Source of the DNA: Phlyctochytrium arcticum
Lineage: Eukaryota > Chytridiomycota > Chytridiomycetes > Chytridiales > Chytridiaceae
Direction of reading: 5' to 3'
Length of the DNA: 64,000 nucleotides
Assembly: GCA_025602905.1 (NCBI GenBank)
Contig: JAHLKI010000017.1
Coordinates: 558,001 to 622,000, forward strand
The number at the start of each line of letters is the position of its first letter. Position 1 is the stretch's first letter. The notes below the pieces were generated by a model. That model saw only the letters and a list, made by a program, of their open reading frames with translations. It was not told the origin of the DNA and searched no databases. The translations under genes were made by a program, and so were the position numbers. Below, in pieces: positions 59,270-64,000 of the stretch.

Positions 59270-59566
59270 ATGAGCACCCTCCCTTCATACCTGGTCCTTG
59301 CCAGACTCCTCCACACAGGAAACATTGGCCCGCTGAACTCTTTGGCCGTCAAGTTCGGATTTCAACATGTGGATACGCAAATTGTCACCTGGTGAAGCTG
59401 CACGCTAACCTCCAAAATTCAGAGTCAGATCTACGATATTGCCGGAATTTTTCCTTTCCCGGAATCGAGCGATGCACAGGGCGACCCTGATCCAGATTCT
59501 GAGTTTGTGCAAAATGAAGTGGAAGATTCTGTTGACGAGCAAGTGTCTGAGAGTTTCATGGAATAA
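59270..59566 (+). CDS. Candidate 85-residue protein, two exons
   Basis: Exon 59270-59383 (38 codons, MSTLPSYLVLARLLHTGNIG...) and exon 59423-59566 (48 codons) join in phase 0 over a 39-bp intron with GT, a GCTAAC branch-like site and CAG. The second part reads SQIYDIAGIFPFPESS and then a strongly acidic tail (DPDPDSEFVQNEVEDSVDEQ, VSESFME), stop TAA. Not recognised. The alternative donor 59392 gives an immediate stop, which favours the model. It is the last gene-like unit before the SET/MYND promoter. Confidence 0.45.
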
Positions 59567-60296
59567 TCGTTCAAAAGATGTAGAAAGGGGGAGAATGGTC
59601 AAACGTTCGCGGATGTAGAGAGTCACCACGTAAGTTCTCACATTCCCCTTCACCAATGTAACCTAACACATTCCCAACAGCGACATGACGCATTCATCTC
59701 ACCCTTCGGAATCTGTCGGCGGCAAAATCTGGATAAACCTGGACTCCAGATCCTCATATTTACGTCTTTGTTGAGTTTTTTTTTGATTGTGATAAAATGT
59801 ACCATTTTACACCCGATGGAACGTTCAAGAAGGGAGTTTTATCTGAGAGTTTTGGACCGGACGAGCTTGATCGGTAAATTAAATCTCTATGCGGAAACTG
59901 TTGACCTTGAGATACCGCATATTCAATCAAAATCCATTATGTTCATTGTCTGTGTACTCAAATGTTGCTCTAATGTACTCGAGTAGCTGCCTTTGCTTCT
60001 TGCTCTTGTTTCTTTCAACTCTCCCACGCCATTCCAGCCGCATTCTAGGGTCGGCACGTGGTCCATGTGTTCCGATGTTGAACTTGTCGAAACTGTTGAA
60101 ATCGCAAAAACGACTCAGTTCGGCAAGCAACAATGAGCGAGAACAAGTAAGCAAGATTGCCCTTATAGGCGAGTGATTGGACTGGACGAAACCCGCCGCT
60201 CAACTGTATATATCTACCCAAGCACGGGGAATTCTGAGAGTTTGGGCGCAATACTGGAGCAGGACAAGCAAGTCGCCAACACCATAACGTTCAGAT
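59567..60296. promoter_or_regulatory. Upstream region of the SET/MYND gene
   Basis: 730 bp. From about 60031 it is the partner of the decayed copy at 46745-47145, so the SET/MYND promoter and leader are duplicated in the window. No clear TATA box; a TATATATC lies at about 60207. Confidence 0.45.
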
Positions 60297-62901
60297 ATGC
60301 CGGAGGCTGGACCTTCTTTGACCGACGAGAGCGATTCTTCGAGTCATCCTGTGGAAGGCAGTAATGATAGCATGACGGAGCCCCTCTCAAGACAGGAGCC
60401 TGAAGATGCCCTCGAGCAAGCGAGCGATGCCGCAGCAAAAGGAGGACCGTCTCCAACCGAGCGTGCTCGGCAGATAGGTCTGGATCCGAATCTCGTGCGT
60501 ATCGAGGAATCTCCCACAGAGGGCCGATACCTTGTTGCAAACTCGTCATTGCCACCTTCGACCACCATCCTCTCAACCGTACCATATGCGTTTGGCATTT
60601 ATGATTCCCACAAGAAACGCGTATGTGCTTCGTGTCTCGCCTTCAATGACAGCGGAGGTGCCTTTCATCTTCATTGCCGCAATTGCGACCAGATTTATGC
60701 CTGCTCGCCTGCCTGTCTGGCGACACTCATTGCAGAAGGGCACCATCTCCTATGCAGTGCCCTACGCCGATTAGCAACTTTCAAGGCCCCTCAGCATGAA
60801 AAGAGTGTTGTCAAAATGCTCCTCTATGCGCTCTTCGCCCGTAGCAAGGAGGAAGGGCTGCTCACTAATAGCTGGGGCACGATCCTGCGGGATGCTGGCG
60901 GTTATGACCTGGAAGAGCTGCCGCCCCACCTGTCGCCCCCGCCCCCGCCCGCATCATCGAGCTCCTCCGTGCCACTCCTTTCGGGAACCGGCGGTTCTTT
61001 CGGGCGTTCCATCAATTCACCCCTCCAAACACCACTGAAAATGCTGGACAAGGCCGCTCTGCAACAGCACATTCAGCAGCGGCTACGAATGTTAACAAAT
61101 GAGAACGCCGAAGCATTGCGTAGAGAGAGTGGGGATGCGGATCATGATGATCAACCTTTTTTGGCGGTCATGGCATCACCCAAGTCGAATACTTTGTCCC
61201 CTCGCATGCGACCAGCTGCAGCATCATCCACAGTGCCACCACCGCGGCCGGCAAACAACCCCGCACACTGCTACGCACAACCACCCTTATCCGGAGGCAC
61301 AGGATCCGACTCCCTTCGCACCAAAGCCTCCAAGCCTCAACCGACCCCGTGCGTCTGGGCAGATATCGCGGCACTCGAATCGCACTATCCAGCTTGGCCT
61401 AGTGAAGATACGCGCGATTGGAAAAAAACTAAAAACTTTGTAATTCGGCTTTGCGATGATTGCGGGTTGCTGAAACCAGAGGATCGAGTTCCTCCGGGAC
61501 CGAGTTCGAAGGGGGATGCTACCGATTTTATTCTGAATTTGATCAGTCGAATTGAGAGCAATGGATTTGGGCTCTGGAGTCCCAAAAAGGAACAATGCAT
61601 GGGCCGTGCCGTTTTTCCACGAGCAAGTTACTTTAATGTAAGCAGCATTCTGATTTCTTGGACGAAACGTTAGCTCATCGTCATCTTCAAAGCACTCTTG
61701 TGATCCCAACGCCCAGTGCCTACAAACTCAAAAACAGATGACCATTACCACACGCTGCGCTGTGGCGGCTGACGAGTCCTTAACAATCTCGTACATTGAC
61801 ACAAATATGCCATTGCAAGCGCGCCGAGCTCGTTTGCGCAATGAGTACTTTTTTATCTGCATGTGTGAGCGTTGTGTTCTCGAGGAGAAGGCCGGCAGCG
61901 ATGGCAAAAGGAAGGTGACCTACGAACGAAGTTTTACGCGAGAGCGTGCGGAGCGTAATACGGGAAGCGGCGGAAAAGGCCGGCATCAACCAGCAGCGGC
62001 AGCGAGTATGAACAGTGGCAATTTCATAGGTCAACCACATCCGGATGCCGGGGGCTTCGCGGCGGTGAATTCCCAAAACTCACCATTTACCCATCACCAC
62101 CATCACTTTACACAACAGCAGCAGCAACAGCCACAGTTATACCCTCCACCACCTCTTCATCAGCAACAAGCGCATCAACTGCAGCATCCACATTCACTCC
62201 ACCCACATCAGACATCCACTTTGCTGACACTTGGACACATGTCTCCGCAGCACCATCCCAACGCCAATGCCAACATGCCCCCGCACTTCCAATCACCATC
62301 ACCGATGGATGCCTATGATTCTGGCGCTGCGTCACTGATGCAAGGTATGCAGTCGATGCACCTACAGGGGCCGCCGCCTGGCACATACCCACCTCAGCCA
62401 TACCATCCTGCCAACTTTCCTCCTCAGCAACCTCCACAGCAGCAACAACAGCAACAACATATGGGTTACCATATGATTGTTCCTCCACCCCACATCATTT
62501 CCTCCCATTCGTTCTCCTCTAATCCCATGTCCCACCAAGCTGAATATCTGCCACCTCTGCAACCAGGTGTCGAGCACATTCTGAACTCGGTCATGCCCTT
62601 ACCCGCCCATCTCGCTGCCCTCCTTCCTTCAGCCTCCTCCCCTTTGCAACAACCCTATAGTCAAGCACAGGCACAGCAACAACCCCGTCCACCACAACGC
62701 ACAAACTCGGGAGGACGTGTACAACCTGGCATACGCCGGATGCCATTGGGTGCGCCAAACGTGGAAAGTGTTCGGGCCCCAGGGTCCCAGAGTCCGAACT
62801 CTAGAAACGGAGGTGGCAACGGCGGAAACTCAAGAAAGGTAGGTAGAGGAACAGGGGTTACCGGTAATGGTGGTGGACGGCGGAGAAATGGCGGCGGGTG
62901 A
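60297..62901 (+). CDS. SET and MYND domain protein (SMYD-type methyltransferase)
   Basis: Putative lysine methyltransferase. Exons 60297-61637 and 61693-62901, with a 55-bp intron falling inside the SET motif SYFN|HSCDPNAQC; 849 residues. The N-terminal 65 residues are acidic and disordered. The SET N-part begins near LVRIEESPTEGRYLVANSSL. The MYND zinc finger is CASC...CRNCDQIYACSPAC...H-x3-C (60624-60755). A long Ser/Pro insertion (about 60930-61330) separates this from WKKTKNFVIRLCDDCGLLKP, SRIESNGFGLWSP and the NHSCDPN motif, then ADESLTISYIDTNMP and the post-SET cysteines CMCERC. The last 330 residues are Gln/His/Pro/Gly-rich (QQQQQPQLYPPPPLHQQQ) and end in Gly/Asn/Arg repeats, a possible RNA-binding or condensate-forming tail. 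Stop TGA. Confidence 0.88.
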
Positions 62902-63497
62902 CACCATAACGATAGAGGGTGTTTTTATTTTTGGTACCTCTCTCCCCACGCACGTATGATACAGCTATGTTAGCTGACTGATCCTTGGAATAGTAACCGG
63001 TTAGGCTTGAATAGAGTAGTGATATACATTGGCGAAATGTACAGCCAGCAACCCGTTTATGTTCCACAACTAGTCGTTCTCTACCTATCAAATGCTATAT
63101 AATTTTACGATTTCTATCCACGTATTCATCTACATCCTGGGCCTTGTGCACCGTCATGTCGATGGAGGGTATAATGCTTTACGGTGTTGGCGCATTTTGA
63201 AGTTGCCTGCCAATTTTGCTGATTTCTAAACGCCGCTGTGATGCCCGCTCTAGTCATTTCTCGTGCTCTGCTGGCGGTCCCGGGGCGGTCCTTCAGGCCG
63301 CGGGGTACGAGAGATGTGCTCATTTTACAAACTTGGATATATTCCGTTCATACCGGCTCTCCCCTCAACCATTTCGTCAAATATACATTCCGTCCCAGCT
63401 GCATGGAAAGGTCATATTGTAGATCGTTCACATATACCCCGGTAGCAATTCTTGGTGCCGCTTTGCCAACGTCCATTTCAGGGGTTGAAGATGTCCC
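62902..63497. other. Convergent 3' gap, 600 bp
   Basis: Between the SET/MYND stop and the stop of the right-edge gene. Short open frames here show no domain. No gene called. Confidence 0.4.
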
Positions 63498-64000
63498 TCA
63501 GGATGGGTTTGCAACAATCGACCGATCCCATTCGCCTTTTTCGATACTCCTTGCTGTGGCCTCGCATAATATCATTTCAAACGCTCGCGCTCCCAGAGCC
63601 TGCACCCAACTATCTGTATAGTCCACGAAACCCACAACCAGCTGCCGTCCATCCTGCACACCCACATACATTTTGTAGTCGAAACCGGGATGAACGTAGG
63701 CAAAGATGGCTTCGTCGGTGGACGGCAGGGAGGTGAGATGCAAATGACCAATTTGAGACTTGAGCGTCGGTGAATAAATCTGAGGGGACTCCGGGGCAGA
63801 GGATAAGAGCAATTCGAGGGCGTATGGGCGGGACGAGAATAAGGCGCGGAGGACGGTGGTAAGAGCAGGCGAGGCAACAATCGGGTTCGTTTCTTTGTTC
63901 GTGAGGGTAGTCGAAGTGACAAGACCTGGGGGTATGATTGGTCGATCGAGGCGTCGGGTGCAGATTCCCCAAGACTGAGCCCGTCGGTCAATCAAGGCCT
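63498..64000 (-). CDS. Unrecognised gene, 3' part only
   Basis: An open frame enters from the right edge (…LIDRRAQSWGIC) and runs to a stop at 63498, about 165 codons without an intron. It reads TSTTLTNKETNPIVASPALT, VLRALFSSRPYALELLLSSA, LKSQIGHLHLTSLPSTDEAI, FAYVHPGFDYKMYVGVQDGR, QLVVGFVDYTDSWVQALGAR, AFEMILCEATARSIEKGEWD. The composition is that of a folded soluble domain, but I do not recognise the family. Its start lies outside the window. Confidence 0.6.
   Translation of the reverse strand, partial: ALIDRRAQSWGICTRRLDRPIIPPGLVTSTTLTNKETNPIVASPALTTVLRALFSSRPYALELLLSSAPESPQIYSPTLKSQIGHLHLTSLPSTDEAIFAYVHPGFDYKMYVGVQDGRQLVVGFVDYTDSWVQALGARAFEMILCEATARSIEKGEWDRSIVANPS

Noticed and set aside
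61287..61709. 140-codon minus-strand ORF in the SET/MYND gene
   Set aside because: Shadow of the SET-domain exon, which is supported by motifs on the plus strand.

Overview
The window is nuclear DNA of a filamentous or zoosporic fungus. The genes are eukaryotic and cut by many short introns (about 40-65 bp, GT...AG). Marker proteins are fungal: a full-size PDR-type ABCG transporter, an Ecl1-type lifespan factor and a Nuc1 nuclease. BLOC1S2, a DDB1 homologue and a FAR1/MULE transposon fit an early-diverging fungus (chytrid or zygomycete grade) better than a yeast, but I cannot name the species. TAG, TGA and TAA all serve as terminal stops, so the code looks standard.

Region 1 (1-46.2 kb) is gene-dense. 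In order: importin-7/8 (5' truncated by the window), a MYST histone acetyltransferase, mitochondrial porin, an SNF2-type ATPase, glutaryl-CoA dehydrogenase, BLOC-1 subunit 2, mitochondrial nuclease NUC1/EndoG, an Ecl1-like zinc protein, a PDR transporter, complex I NDUFS4, OTUD6-type deubiquitinase, a p24 cargo receptor, a signal-peptide/single-TM protein, DDB1, ribonucleotide reductase large subunit, peroxisomal PXMP4, RBM25 and a TCP11/Sok1 protein. DDB1 and RNR1 are head to head across about 860 bp. Four genes serve mitochondria (porin, GCDH, EndoG, NDUFS4), with no sign of an operon.

Region 2 (about 46.7-60.0 kb) is an accessory island. Its left edge is a decayed copy of the promoter and first codons of the SET/MYND gene that stands intact at 60.3 kb, so about 13 kb lies between two direct copies of one gene's 5' end. 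Inside are a solo-LTR-broken pseudogene, a perfect 72-bp palindrome, an AT-rich tandem repeat of about 265-bp monomers, a 3.25-kb MULE inserted in that repeat (an uninterrupted paralogous site is in the same window), a second solo LTR inside the MULE transposase, a tRNA-like sequence, a 179-bp-period direct repeat, a PD-(D/E)XK-like nuclease gene broken by an in-frame TAG, and orphan ORFs.

Region 3 (60.3 kb to the end) holds the SET/MYND methyltransferase-like gene and the 3' part of an unrecognised gene running off the right edge.

Exon limits come from reading frame continuity, GT/AG sites and remembered family motifs; no alignment was run. Internal exon limits of the long genes (SNF2, GCDH, PDR, DDB1) are only partly resolved.
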